DNA from: Blastocatellia bacterium
GTDB lineage: Bacteria > Acidobacteriota > Blastocatellia > Pyrinomonadales > Pyrinomonadaceae
Assembly (NCBI GenBank): GCA_003487805.1
Contig: DNNE01000021.1
Location: 3,885 to 23,878, forward strand
Direction of reading: 5' to 3'
Length of the DNA: 19,994 nucleotides
Part shown: positions 7,736 to 14,786 of the stretch, piece by piece
How the letters are laid out: every line of letters begins with the position of its first letter
Numbering within the stretch: the first letter of the stretch is position 1
Notes under the pieces: generated by a model
What the model was told of the DNA's origin: nothing
Seen by the model: the letters and a program-made list of their open reading frames with translations, nothing else
Database searches by the model: none
Program-made: the position numbers and the translations under genes

Positions 7736-8605
7736 ATGCGTTTCACTAAATTTCAGGGCTTCGGAAACGATTACCTTGTCTTCGAAGCGGAACAACTTGC
7801 GGGCGTCGACGACCTCGGCGGCTTTGCCAGTCGCATCTGCAATCGTCACTATGGCGCGGGAGGCGACGGCATCGCGATCCTGTCAGAACCGCCTGCGGTA
7901 GCGGGCGGGCCAGAGAACGACTCAGATTTCCAGGTGCGCATCTTCAATCCCGATGGCAGCGAAGCCGGTATGTCAGGAAACGGGACTCGGTGCGCCGCGG
8001 CGTATCTCTTCTTCCATGGTCTGTGGTCGGACGATCTGCTCAGACTCCAAACGCGCAACGGCATCAAGCGATATCATTTGCTCGAACGATCGGTCGTTGG
8101 ATTGTTCCGGTTTAGATCTGAACTCGGCCAACCGCGATTCGATCCGTCATCGATCCCGATGTTTACGGGCGAATCGCTGGAGCGCGTAATCGATTATCCG
8201 CTCGAAGTGGGCGGCGAAATTTTGAAAGTCACCGCGCTGCAAATGGGAAATCCGAACTGTTGCGTGTTTGTCGATGATTTTGAGGCGATTGATTGGCGAC
8301 GGCTCGGTCCGCTGATCGAGAATCATCCGCAGTTTCCTGAACGTACGAATGTGATCTTCATTCGGGTTCGCGACCGCCGGAACATCGAAGAACGAATCTG
8401 GGAGCGCGGCGTCGGCGAAACCGAAAGCTCCGGCACCTGTTCATGCGCGGCAGTTGTCGCTTCAGTCATAAACGATAAGTGTGATCGCAGAATCGATGTG
8501 CATGCGCCCGGCGGCCTCATTCCGATTGAATGGCGCGACGATGACCAGGTAGTCCTGAGTGGAAACGCCACTGCAGTTTACAGCGGCGAGTGGCTTATGA
8601 ATTAA
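7736..8605 (+). CDS. dapF: Diaminopimelate epimerase family protein with Ser in place of both catalytic Cys
   Basis: A 289-residue DapF-fold protein; canonical DapF converts LL- to meso-diaminopimelate for lysine and peptidoglycan. Family landmarks are FTKFQGFGNDYLVF at the start, RHYGAGGDGI, RIFNPDGSEAGMSGNGTRC, MGNPNCCVFVDD, FPERTNV and ERGVGETESSGTC. In canonical DapF the two proton-transfer cysteines sit in (M/Q)CGNG and ACG(T/S)G. Here they are S80 (MSGNG) and S232 (SSGTC), with a cysteine three residues later at C235 where Gly is usual. Residues 52-60 (PPAVAGGPE) form an extra loop encoded by a palindromic repeat. The start ATG directly abuts repeat C and has no Shine-Dalgarno. It may be a lineage variant of DapF or a related isomerase; the name follows overall similarity. 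Confidence 0.85.
   Translation: MRFTKFQGFGNDYLVFEAEQLAGVDDLGGFASRICNRHYGAGGDGIAILSEPPAVAGGPENDSDFQVRIFNPDGSEAGMSGNGTRCAAAYLFFHGLWSDDLLRLQTRNGIKRYHLLERSVVGLFRFRSELGQPRFDPSSIPMFTGESLERVIDYPLEVGGEILKVTALQMGNPNCCVFVDDFEAIDWRRLGPLIENHPQFPERTNVIFIRVRDRRNIEERIWERGVGETESSGTCSCAAVVASVINDKCDRRIDVHAPGGLIPIEWRDDDQVVLSGNATAVYSGEWLMN
7889..7908. repeat. Palindromic repeat translated within dapF
   Basis: CCGCCTGC (7889-7896) and GCGGGCGG (7901-7908) pair at 7 of 8 positions around the loop GGTA. The sequence matches the palindrome at 20-35 of this window at 15 of 16 bases (minus strand). In dapF it encodes PPAVAGG, in a loop where E. coli DapF has fewer residues. This looks like an in-frame repeat insertion. 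Confidence 0.55.
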
Positions 8606-8642
8606 TATAACCGAAAGGCAACTTCAGTCGCTTAGGTGTCCG

Positions 8643-9941
8643 ATGAAATATCATTCCCCCTGTAACCTGTCCGCCGGTGTTGGTCTGGCTATCATTATTT
8701 GTTCTGCCGTTTTTCTTCTCAGTTGCACCGGCAAGGCCGTTACTGAAGCTCCTCCACCAAAAATCGAACCTCCAAAGCCACCGCCGACCATGTCGTTCTG
8801 GTTGGGCAGCCCCGAACGGAATTTTTACGGCACTGGTCCATGGAAAGATGGTCAGCTAAAAATCGTCTGGGAAGTTAAGACCGGTTTCATCAGCGGTAGA
8901 TTTCATAAAGATCCATGGGGTGGCACGTCGTGGCCCGGACAGCCCTCGGTTGAAGGCGACTTCGTCTATTTCCCATCAGCGGACGGAAATACGTACTGCA
9001 TCAGGCGAGACGACGGCAGCGTGGTTTGGAAATTTCAGGCGAAGGACAGCATGAAAGCCACGCCCGTGATCGTCGGTGACCGCATCATCGACAGCGGGCT
9101 CGATCATCACGTCTATTGCCTGAACAAAAAAGATGGCACGCTGATCTGGGATTATGAAACCGGCTTTGAAGTCGATGGCTCAGTCGTTGTCGTGGACGAC
9201 AAACTTTATTTTGGCGGAGAGGATCACAGTCTGTATTGCTTAACGCTGGCGGATGGCAAGCTCGTCTACAAAATTCCCGACGTCGGGTCCATCGAAGGCA
9301 GCATTACTTACAAAGACGGCCGCATCTACGTAAGCACCGAACAGTTTTATCTTTATTGCTTCAACGCAGCTGACGGCAAGGTCATCTGGAAGTCTCTGAT
9401 TGGGGCTGATTCGGATTCAACGCCGGCGGTCGCGGGCGGCCTGGTTTACACCGCGGCGGAAGACGGCGTAGTGCGCGCTTACAATCAGGAAGATGGCAAG
9501 TTAGCCTGGCAATACACAACCGAAGGCGGGCACTACGGACGCGGCAGTGAGAGCATCGGCATCTGGGCCAGCCCGATTTTTTCCGATGGCAAGATTTACA
9601 TCGGCGCCAGCGACGGCTACCTCCATTGCCTGAGCGCGGACAAAGGCGAACTGATTTGGCGATTCAAAGCGCGCGGACCGATCTGGGGCACGGCGCCGGT
9701 CATCGATGGCCGCGTCGTTTTTGGCGACAAAGCGGGATGGATTCACATGCTGTCGGCTGAAGATGGAAAAGAAATTTCGGAAATAAAGATCGGTGACAAC
9801 ATTAATTCGACACCGGCAGTGCTGGATGGAAAAATCTACATCGGCGCTTTCAATGGCCACCTGTATTGTCTCGAGCCCGATCTGAGTATTCCTGAGCCAT
9901 CCCCAACCGTAGCGCCGGTCATCAGAAAACGAAGACGCTAA
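8643..9941 (+). CDS. PQQ-like beta-propeller lipoprotein (BamB-like repeats)
   Basis: A 432-residue exported lipoprotein. A signal peptide ends in the lipobox LLSC with C28 as the lipidated residue, followed by a Pro-rich spacer (about 36-50). The rest is eight repeats of about 40 residues with the pattern D-G/K-x-(I/V)-Y-(F/I)-G...Y-C-L...D-G-x-(L/V)-x-W, typical of PQQ-like WD-type propellers such as BamB and of quinoprotein dehydrogenases. No PQQ-binding or catalytic residues could be picked out, so a binding or scaffold role is more likely than an enzyme. It ends in a basic tail (IRKRRR). AGGTG at 8634-8638 precedes ATG 8643. It follows dapF by 37 bp and precedes the amidotransferase by 6 bp, suggesting co-transcription. 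Confidence 0.88.
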   Translation: MKYHSPCNLSAGVGLAIIICSAVFLLSCTGKAVTEAPPPKIEPPKPPPTMSFWLGSPERNFYGTGPWKDGQLKIVWEVKTGFISGRFHKDPWGGTSWPGQPSVEGDFVYFPSADGNTYCIRRDDGSVVWKFQAKDSMKATPVIVGDRIIDSGLDHHVYCLNKKDGTLIWDYETGFEVDGSVVVVDDKLYFGGEDHSLYCLTLADGKLVYKIPDVGSIEGSITYKDGRIYVSTEQFYLYCFNAADGKVIWKSLIGADSDSTPAVAGGLVYTAAEDGVVRAYNQEDGKLAWQYTTEGGHYGRGSESIGIWASPIFSDGKIYIGASDGYLHCLSADKGELIWRFKARGPIWGTAPVIDGRVVFGDKAGWIHMLSAEDGKEISEIKIGDNINSTPAVLDGKIYIGAFNGHLYCLEPDLSIPEPSPTVAPVIRKRRR

Positions 9942-9947
9942 GAGCCT

Positions 9948-10577
9948 ATGCTGTTATTGGTTGATAACACCATCGAAGGGGTCGGCTCCAGCCCGCGCGA
10001 GATTCGCGCAGCCCTGCAGAGGATCGAGCCTGATCTGCGAGTAGTGACTGAGCCGTATACAAACATCACGCCTGAGTTCGTGAAGGTGCTTTCGCCTTCA
10101 CACATCATCCTCAGCGGACAGAGCCATCCGTGGGACAAATATTCCGCGGAAGAACTTGCCGGAATCTTTTACGTCATTAGGAGTGCGCCAAAACCGATCC
10201 TCGGGGTCTGCGGAGGTCAACAGCAAATTGCGCTGGCGTTTGGAGCTCGCGTTGACCTGATTGAGAGAATCACGCCCGGCGAGGGTTACGATGGCACATT
10301 TCGCGAGCGCGGCTTTTGTTCAGTTGAATTGGAGTCGCCTGAGGGAAACGGAATCTTTTCGGGACTTCCTGAGCAGCTTACCGTGTGGGAATCGCACTGT
10401 GATGAAGTGAAAGAACTGCCAGCGGATTTCATTCGCACTGCGCGCAACGACGTTTCAGAAATTCAGGCGATCCAGCATGCGTCGCTACCGCTTTTTGGCG
10501 TGCAATTTCATCCCGAGTTGTTTGATGAAGATCACCCGCACGGCCGGCAAATCCTGGAAAAATTTCTGAAACTTTAA
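9948..10577 (+). CDS. Stand-alone class I glutamine amidotransferase domain protein
   Basis: A 209-residue GATase1-fold protein with a complete catalytic triad: nucleophile C88 in LGVCGGQQQIA, plus H188 and E190 in GVQFHPEL. The oxyanion-type region IILSGQSHPW is also present. It opens with LLLVDNT as in anthranilate synthase component II (TrpG) and the GuaA amidotransferase half, but no partner synthase is adjacent. GuaA-like or TrpG-like roles cannot be told apart here. Start ATG 9948 is 6 bp after the preceding stop codon. The synthetase partner, if any, must be encoded elsewhere. Confidence 0.85.
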   Translation: MLLLVDNTIEGVGSSPREIRAALQRIEPDLRVVTEPYTNITPEFVKVLSPSHIILSGQSHPWDKYSAEELAGIFYVIRSAPKPILGVCGGQQQIALAFGARVDLIERITPGEGYDGTFRERGFCSVELESPEGNGIFSGLPEQLTVWESHCDEVKELPADFIRTARNDVSEIQAIQHASLPLFGVQFHPELFDEDHPHGRQILEKFLKL

Positions 10578-10586
10578 ACATCCCAT

Positions 10587-10639
10587 CGTTTAGAGTCGGG
10601 CTACTGCCCGACCAGCGGGCGCTAGCCCGCTGCTAAACG
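10587..10639. repeat. Double-hairpin intergenic element (type D, copy 1)
   Basis: An outer inverted repeat (CGTTTAG 10587-10593, CTAAACG 10633-10639) encloses two perfect hairpins: GTCGGGC/GCCCGAC with loop TACT (10595-10612) and CAGCGGGC/GCCCGCTG with loop GCTA (10613-10632). A second copy with the same layout is at 16139-16194. It sits between the convergent amidotransferase and small membrane protein genes, where it could act as a bidirectional transcript end, although it lacks a T-run. Confidence 0.88.
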
Positions 10640-10652
10640 GTCGCGAACTCAA

Positions 10653-10862
10653 TTAAGCTCTCAGCGGATGATCTTTGGCGTAAGAGTACGCGCACCACGC
10701 TGAGATCACGTGAATGATCAAACCGAACAAGCCCACCGATCCAATCCAGGAGATGCCAAAGACAAGCATCCAGATGATTCCAAATAGAATTCGCCCGTTG
10801 TAAATCTGGCCCAGCCCGGGAATTAATAGACTAAGCGTTCCGGCAATTAATGGATTTCGCAT
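10653..10862 (-). CDS. Small TM2-like integral membrane protein
   Basis: A 69-residue very hydrophobic protein. The sequence LSLLIPGLGQIYNGR, then a hydrophobic stretch, matches the P-G-L-G-Q-x-Y-N-G motif of small TM2-type membrane proteins. Two or three membrane helices span about residues 5-60, and a charged end (YAKDHPLRA) follows. Function unknown. A GAGGCGGAA stretch precedes ATG 10862. It lies 47 bp downstream of leuD on the same strand, so it may be transcribed with the leucine operon. Confidence 0.78.
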   Translation of the reverse strand: MRNPLIAGTLSLLIPGLGQIYNGRILFGIIWMLVFGISWIGSVGLFGLIIHVISAWCAYSYAKDHPLRA

Positions 10863-10909
10863 TGGTTTTCCGCCTCAGCGAAACTATACGACGAGCGGCG
10901 GGCGCAGGT

Positions 10910-11572
10910 TCACGGTTGTGTAATCGAGGCAGTGCTCGATTTTGACGTGGCACGCGCATCTTGCGCGTGAGCCCACGGGCGGGACGCCTGTGCCACGTTT
11001 TCGTAAGTGGTTATTTCAGTTTCGTATTGAAGTGTGAGGCCAATGTCGTCGAGCCCGTTGAGCAGACAATCTCGTTGGAAATCTCCAATCTCGAACCCGG
11101 CTGAGAACCCTCCGGCGTCCCTTACCTGCCTGGCTTCAAGATCTACCGTAATCTCATATCCTTGGGGATCTCTGGCTCGGTTCATCAAGCGGCCGATTTC
11201 GGCGTCGCTCAGAACCACCGGCAGCAAGCCGTTCTTCATGCAGTTGTTCTGGAAGATGTCGGCAAACGACACTGCGATGATGGCGCGGAATCCAAAATCA
11301 GCGAGCGCCCACGGCGCATGTTCGCGGGAAGAGCCACAACCAAAGTTTCTTCCGGCGATCAAGATTGACGCGCCGCTATAGCGCGGTTCGTTCAGAGGAA
11401 AAGACGGATCAGGTTTGCCGTCAGCCGAAAACCGCCAATCGTAAAAAAGAAATTCACCAAAGCCGGTGCGCTCAACGCGCTTTAGAAACTGCTTGGGAAT
11501 AATCTGATCGGTATCGACGTTCGGTCGATCAAGAATAGCCACCCGGCCGGTGTGAATTCTAAAAGGATTCAT
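10910..11572 (-). CDS. leuD: 3-isopropylmalate dehydratase small subunit
   Basis: A 220-residue swivelling-domain subunit that pairs with LeuC to isomerise 2- to 3-isopropylmalate in leucine synthesis. Recognisable stretches: RVAILDRPNVDTDQIIPKQFL, the loop GRNFGCGSSREHAPWAL (74-90), IFQNNCMKNGLLPV and DIGLTLQYETEITTYE. Family members usually end close to this last stretch. Here about 29 extra residues follow, and residues 192-209 (VAQASRPWAHAQDARATS) are encoded by a palindromic repeat at 10945-10998. The start MNPFRIHTG is typical. It is separated from leuC by a toxin-antitoxin-like pair and begins 8 bp after that pair. Confidence 0.95.
   Translation of the reverse strand: MNPFRIHTGRVAILDRPNVDTDQIIPKQFLKRVERTGFGEFLFYDWRFSADGKPDPSFPLNEPRYSGASILIAGRNFGCGSSREHAPWALADFGFRAIIAVSFADIFQNNCMKNGLLPVVLSDAEIGRLMNRARDPQGYEITVDLEARQVRDAGGFSAGFEIGDFQRDCLLNGLDDIGLTLQYETEITTYENVAQASRPWAHAQDARATSKSSTASITQP
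10945..10998. repeat. Double-hairpin element (type E) lying inside the leuD reading frame
   Basis: An outer 9-bp inverted repeat (ACGTGGCAC 10945-10953, GTGCCACGT 10990-10998) encloses two hairpins: CACGCGCA/TGCGCGTG with loop TCT (10951-10969), and CACGGGCG/CGCCTGTG with one mismatch and a 3-base loop (10974-10992). The layout equals that of type A. It is translated as the C-terminal tail of LeuD. Confidence 0.85.
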
Positions 11573-11580
11573 TGCGAATA

Positions 11581-11835
11581 TTATGCGTTACCGGCGGAAT
11601 CGATCAGATGTCGGGCATGATTAATTGCCGATTCCAATTCTTGCTTAGTAGATCCCGCCGAATTCAGCACTCGCGAGACCTGTCTCAGCACGGTCGCTGG
11701 TGTTCGTTTGTTTGCCTTCGACGATCTCGTCTCCTTCGCGGCTCCGAGGATCACAATTTTCATCCCAGCATATTTGCCACGTACACCTTTACTGAAGTCA
11801 ATGGATTTCACCGTTTTTCGCTTAGCTTTCTTCAT
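11581..11835 (-). CDS. Putative antitoxin partner of the BrnT-like toxin
   Basis: An 84-residue basic small protein (MKKAKRKTVKSIDFSKGVRGKYAGMKIVILG...). The N-terminal IDFSKGVRGKYAG motif recalls small proteins found next to DUF497 genes. The C-terminal part (about 45-84, VLRQVSRVLNSAGSTKQELESAINHARHLI) is helical. It does not clearly resemble the ribbon-helix-helix antitoxin BrnA. ATG 11835 lies inside the end of the toxin gene (14-bp overlap, different frame); a GTG at 11850 could add five residues. Overlap and order (toxin first) match toxin-antitoxin pairs of the BrnT/BrnA kind. Its role is inferred from position only. Confidence 0.6.
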   Translation of the reverse strand: MKKAKRKTVKSIDFSKGVRGKYAGMKIVILGAAKETRSSKANKRTPATVLRQVSRVLNSAGSTKQELESAINHARHLIDSAGNA

Positions 11836-12109
11836 AATGCTTTCTTTCACTTCGGGTCGGCGTTCGGGCGCTGACGATTCGAATTTCTTTCTCTGATTCG
11901 GCGAAAGTAACTACCACTAGCCTACTAACACTCGATCGACCGATGATGTGAAGTCTTTGTTCGTCAACAGAATGTTCCAGATCATCTACTGTCAGGCTTA
12001 GCGGATCATAGAATACCGTCGCCGCTTCTTCAAAGCTAATTTTATGTTTCTTTGCATTAAGCCGATTCTTCGCTGCGTCCCAACTAATTCGCTTTTCGTG
12101 ATGAGTCAT
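11822..12109 (-). CDS. brnT: BrnT family toxin (DUF497)
   Basis: A 95-residue protein with the typical DUF497/BrnT course: ISWDAAKNRLNAKKHKISFEEAATVFYDP, then HSVDEQRLHIIGRS, a strand LVVVTFAE, and the C-terminal IRIVSARTPTRSERKHYE. BrnT is an RNase toxin with a RelE-like fold in Brucella, usually neutralised by BrnA encoded downstream. The conserved aspartate/lysine region at the start and the SAR-x-x-x-R-x-E-R ending are both present, so the protein appears intact. It starts 20 bp after leuC and overlaps the next gene by 14 bp, placing it inside the leucine operon. No Shine-Dalgarno is obvious before ATG 12109. Confidence 0.85.
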   Translation of the reverse strand: MTHHEKRISWDAAKNRLNAKKHKISFEEAATVFYDPLSLTVDDLEHSVDEQRLHIIGRSSVSRLVVVTFAESEKEIRIVSARTPTRSERKHYEES

Positions 12110-12129
12110 GGGAGTTGTATTTGCTTATG

Positions 12130-13530
12130 CTATTTGTATTCCCACTCTCGCACATCAACAAAGTGTCCAGCGACGGCGGCCGCGGCGGCCATCGCGGGGC
12201 TGACAAGATGCGTGCGACCGCCGCGTCCCTGTCTTCCTTCAAAATTCCGATTGCTGGTCGAAGCGCAGCGTTCGCCCGGTTCCAGGATGTCGGGATTCAT
12301 GCCGAGACACATCGAGCAGCCGGACTCGCGCCACTCAAAGCCGGCGTCAAGAAAGATTCGATCGAGCCCTTCGTCTTCGGCTACGCGCTTTACATTCTGC
12401 GACCCGGGCACGACCATGGCGCGAACTGAATTGCTCACGGTGTGACCGCGAATGACCTGGGCCGCTGCGCGCAAATCCTCGATGCGCGCATTCGTGCAGG
12501 ATCCGATGAAGACGCGATCGATGGTAATGTCCGAAATCTTCGTGCGCGGCTTGAGCGCCATGTATTCGAGCGCGCGTTCGATCGCTCGCTGCTCACTCTC
12601 AGTCGTTGCTTCACTCGGGTCGGGCACGTCGCCCTTGATCGAGGTCACCATTCCCGGACTTGTGCCCCAGGTGACGCACGGCGCAATCTCGCTCGCGTCG
12701 ATCTCCACCAGGCGATCGAAGGTCGCCTCATCGTCGGAACGTAATGAACGCCAATACGTCTCTGCGACTTCCCATTCTGCTGGTGAGAAGCGCCGGCCTT
12801 TGAGATAAGCGAAGGTCACGTCGTCCGGTGCGATCATTCCCGCGCGCGCGCCGCCTTCGATACTCATGTTGCAGAGCGTCATGCGGCCTTCCATCGATAG
12901 ACGGCGGACTGCTTCGCCGGCGTATTCGATCACGTGACCACTCGCGCCGTCAGTGCCGATTTTTCCGATGATTCCCAGCGCGAGGTCTTTTGCCGTAACG
13001 CCTTCCGCCAGCCGGCCGTGCGCCTTCACCAGCATCGTGCGCGGCTTCGTCTGCGGCAGACACTGCGTCGCCAGAACATGTTCGACTTCGCTGGTGCCGA
13101 TGCCGAAACTCAGCGCGCCAAAAGCGCCATGCGTGCTCGTGTGACTGTCGCCGCAAACTATCGTCATGCCCGGTTGAGTCAATCCCAGCTCGGGGCCGAT
13201 TACGTGGACGATGCCTTGATCGTTTGAATCGATGTCAAATAGTTCGATCCCAAATTCAGCGCAATTGGCGCGCAACGTTTCGATCTGTTCCGCGGCGATT
13301 GGATCTGCAATCGGTAAACGGCGATTGGTGGTCGGCACATTGTGATCGATTGTGGCCACCGTCAGTTCGGGCCGGCGGACAGTTCGATTGGCAGAGCGCA
13401 AGCCATCGAATGCCTGCGGTGAAGTTACTTCGTGGACGAGATGTAAATCGATGTAGAGCAGCGCGGGCTCGCCTTCCGCCGCCCGCACAACGTGAGCGTC
13501 CCAAACTTTTTCGAAGAGTGTGCGAGGCAT
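12130..13530 (-). CDS. leuC: 3-isopropylmalate dehydratase large subunit
   Basis: A 466-residue aconitase-family subunit, the same length as E. coli LeuC. It carries the [4Fe-4S] ligands C345 (FIGSCTN) and C405/C408 (SGCSMCLGMNPD), together with the substrate-site stretches HEVTSPQAFDGLR, IDHNVPT, CGDSHTSTHGAFGALSFGIGTSEVEH and NFEGRQGRGGRTHLVSPAMAAAAA. Together with LeuD it isomerises isopropylmalate in the cytosol. It is downstream of leuB, from which it is separated by repeat F, and upstream of the brnT-like gene by 20 bp. Nothing in it looks broken. Confidence 0.97.
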   Translation of the reverse strand: MPRTLFEKVWDAHVVRAAEGEPALLYIDLHLVHEVTSPQAFDGLRSANRTVRRPELTVATIDHNVPTTNRRLPIADPIAAEQIETLRANCAEFGIELFDIDSNDQGIVHVIGPELGLTQPGMTIVCGDSHTSTHGAFGALSFGIGTSEVEHVLATQCLPQTKPRTMLVKAHGRLAEGVTAKDLALGIIGKIGTDGASGHVIEYAGEAVRRLSMEGRMTLCNMSIEGGARAGMIAPDDVTFAYLKGRRFSPAEWEVAETYWRSLRSDDEATFDRLVEIDASEIAPCVTWGTSPGMVTSIKGDVPDPSEATTESEQRAIERALEYMALKPRTKISDITIDRVFIGSCTNARIEDLRAAAQVIRGHTVSNSVRAMVVPGSQNVKRVAEDEGLDRIFLDAGFEWRESGCSMCLGMNPDILEPGERCASTSNRNFEGRQGRGGRTHLVSPAMAAAAAVAGHFVDVREWEYK

Positions 13531-13534
13531 AAAA

Positions 13535-13637
13535 CTCGAACCGTACTTTGTACTTGGTGCTTAGTATTTAGTATTTAGATTTTGGGGGCCACTTCAAATA
13601 GACAGCAAAGCTCGAAGCACAAAGTACCAAGCTCGGT
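13535..13637. repeat. Inverted-repeat element between leuB and leuC (type F)
   Basis: The two ends of the 110-bp leuB-leuC gap form imperfect inverted repeats built from the words TACTTTGTAC, TTGG and GTGCTT (left about 13535-13562, right about 13610-13637, roughly 20 of 24 aligned bases with small gaps). Inside the left half, the 7-bp unit TTAGTAT is repeated (13561-13567, 13568-13574) and followed by TTAG. It breaks an otherwise compact operon and may attenuate or stabilise the transcript. Confidence 0.65.
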
Positions 13638-13640
13638 TTT

Positions 13641-14747
13641 CTAAACCGCATGATATGCATGCCGGCTGTCCGCCACTTCCGCGAGGCTTTCGGTAACACG
13701 TTGTCCCATTTCAGATGTGCTCACAAAACGATCTGCCTCGCCGGCGATGTCGCGAGTTCGATAACCGGCGTCGAGCACGTTTTCGATGGCCGCTTCAATG
13801 TCTGAAGCTTCATCTTCCAAATGCATCGTGTGACGAAGCAACATCGCTGCGGACGCGATGGCTCCCAGAGGGTTCGCGATACCCAGGCCCGCTATGTCAG
13901 GAGCCGAACCATGCACGGGCTCGTAGAGATCAATCGTACCGCCGACAGTTCCTGACGCAAGCATCCCGAGAGAACCTGCGATTACCGCCGCTTCGTCTGA
14001 AAGAATGTCGCCAAACAGATTCTCAGTGAGTATCACATCAAAGCGTTTCGGTTTGGTGATGATGTGCATAGCTGCTGCATCGACGTAAAGATGATCCAGC
14101 TCAATTAGCGGATATTCAGACGCAATTTGCGATACCGTTTGCCGCCAAAGCTGGGAGGTCTCGAGCACGTTCGCCTTGTCCACTGAAGTCACTCTGCGTC
14201 GCCGTCTCATGGCCGCTTCAAATGCCACGCGCGCCACCCGTTCGATCTCACTCACTGAATAACGCATCGTGTTGAAGGCCGACGAGCTTCCATTGCTGGA
14301 GGTGATGCCGCGCGGCTCTCCGAAGTACAGGCCGCCGAGCAACTCGCGCACAAACAGAATGTTGGCGCCATCGACGATCTCACTTCGCAGCGGTGAAGTG
14401 CCGGTCAGCGCCGCGTACGAACTTACCGGTCGCAAATTTGCGAATCCGCCAAGCTCGCGACGCAATTGCAGCAAGCCGGCCTCAGGTTTGTGGGGCGAGG
14501 AAAGGTGATCGAACTCAGGCGCACCGATAGCTCCGAGCAAAACCGCATCGGCGTGCCGGCAAGCTTCAAGCGTGGCTGCCGGTAACGGCGATCCCGTCTC
14601 CTTAATGGCCACGCCCCCGACAGAATGTTCTTCGAAATGAAAACGATGGCCGTAGATGTCCGCGACTTCGCGCAAGACACGCACGGCCTGGGCGGTGACC
14701 TCCGGTCCGACACCGTCGCCCGGCAGGACGACTAAATTCAATTGCAT
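13641..14747 (-). CDS. leuB: 3-isopropylmalate dehydrogenase
   Basis: A 368-residue NAD-dependent decarboxylating dehydrogenase. Landmarks in order: VVLPGDGVGPEV; GAIGAPEFDHL; the substrate arginine region ILFVRELLGGLYFGEPRG; DKANVLETSQLWR; YVDAAAMHII; DVILTENLFGDILSDEAA; and the NAD site HGSAPDIAGLGIANPLGAI. A TTG at 14768 is in frame but would add seven unconserved residues. ATG 14747 is preferred, with AAGGGG four bases ahead and the typical MQLNLVVLPGDG opening. It lies 39 bp downstream of leuA and acts after LeuCD in the pathway. Confidence 0.96.
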   Translation of the reverse strand: MQLNLVVLPGDGVGPEVTAQAVRVLREVADIYGHRFHFEEHSVGGVAIKETGSPLPAATLEACRHADAVLLGAIGAPEFDHLSSPHKPEAGLLQLRRELGGFANLRPVSSYAALTGTSPLRSEIVDGANILFVRELLGGLYFGEPRGITSSNGSSSAFNTMRYSVSEIERVARVAFEAAMRRRRRVTSVDKANVLETSQLWRQTVSQIASEYPLIELDHLYVDAAAMHIITKPKRFDVILTENLFGDILSDEAAVIAGSLGMLASGTVGGTIDLYEPVHGSAPDIAGLGIANPLGAIASAAMLLRHTMHLEDEASDIEAAIENVLDAGYRTRDIAGEADRFVSTSEMGQRVTESLAEVADSRHAYHAV

Positions 14748-14786
14748 GTTGCCCCTTGAATGATCCAAATGGTCCGGCTGCCAGTG

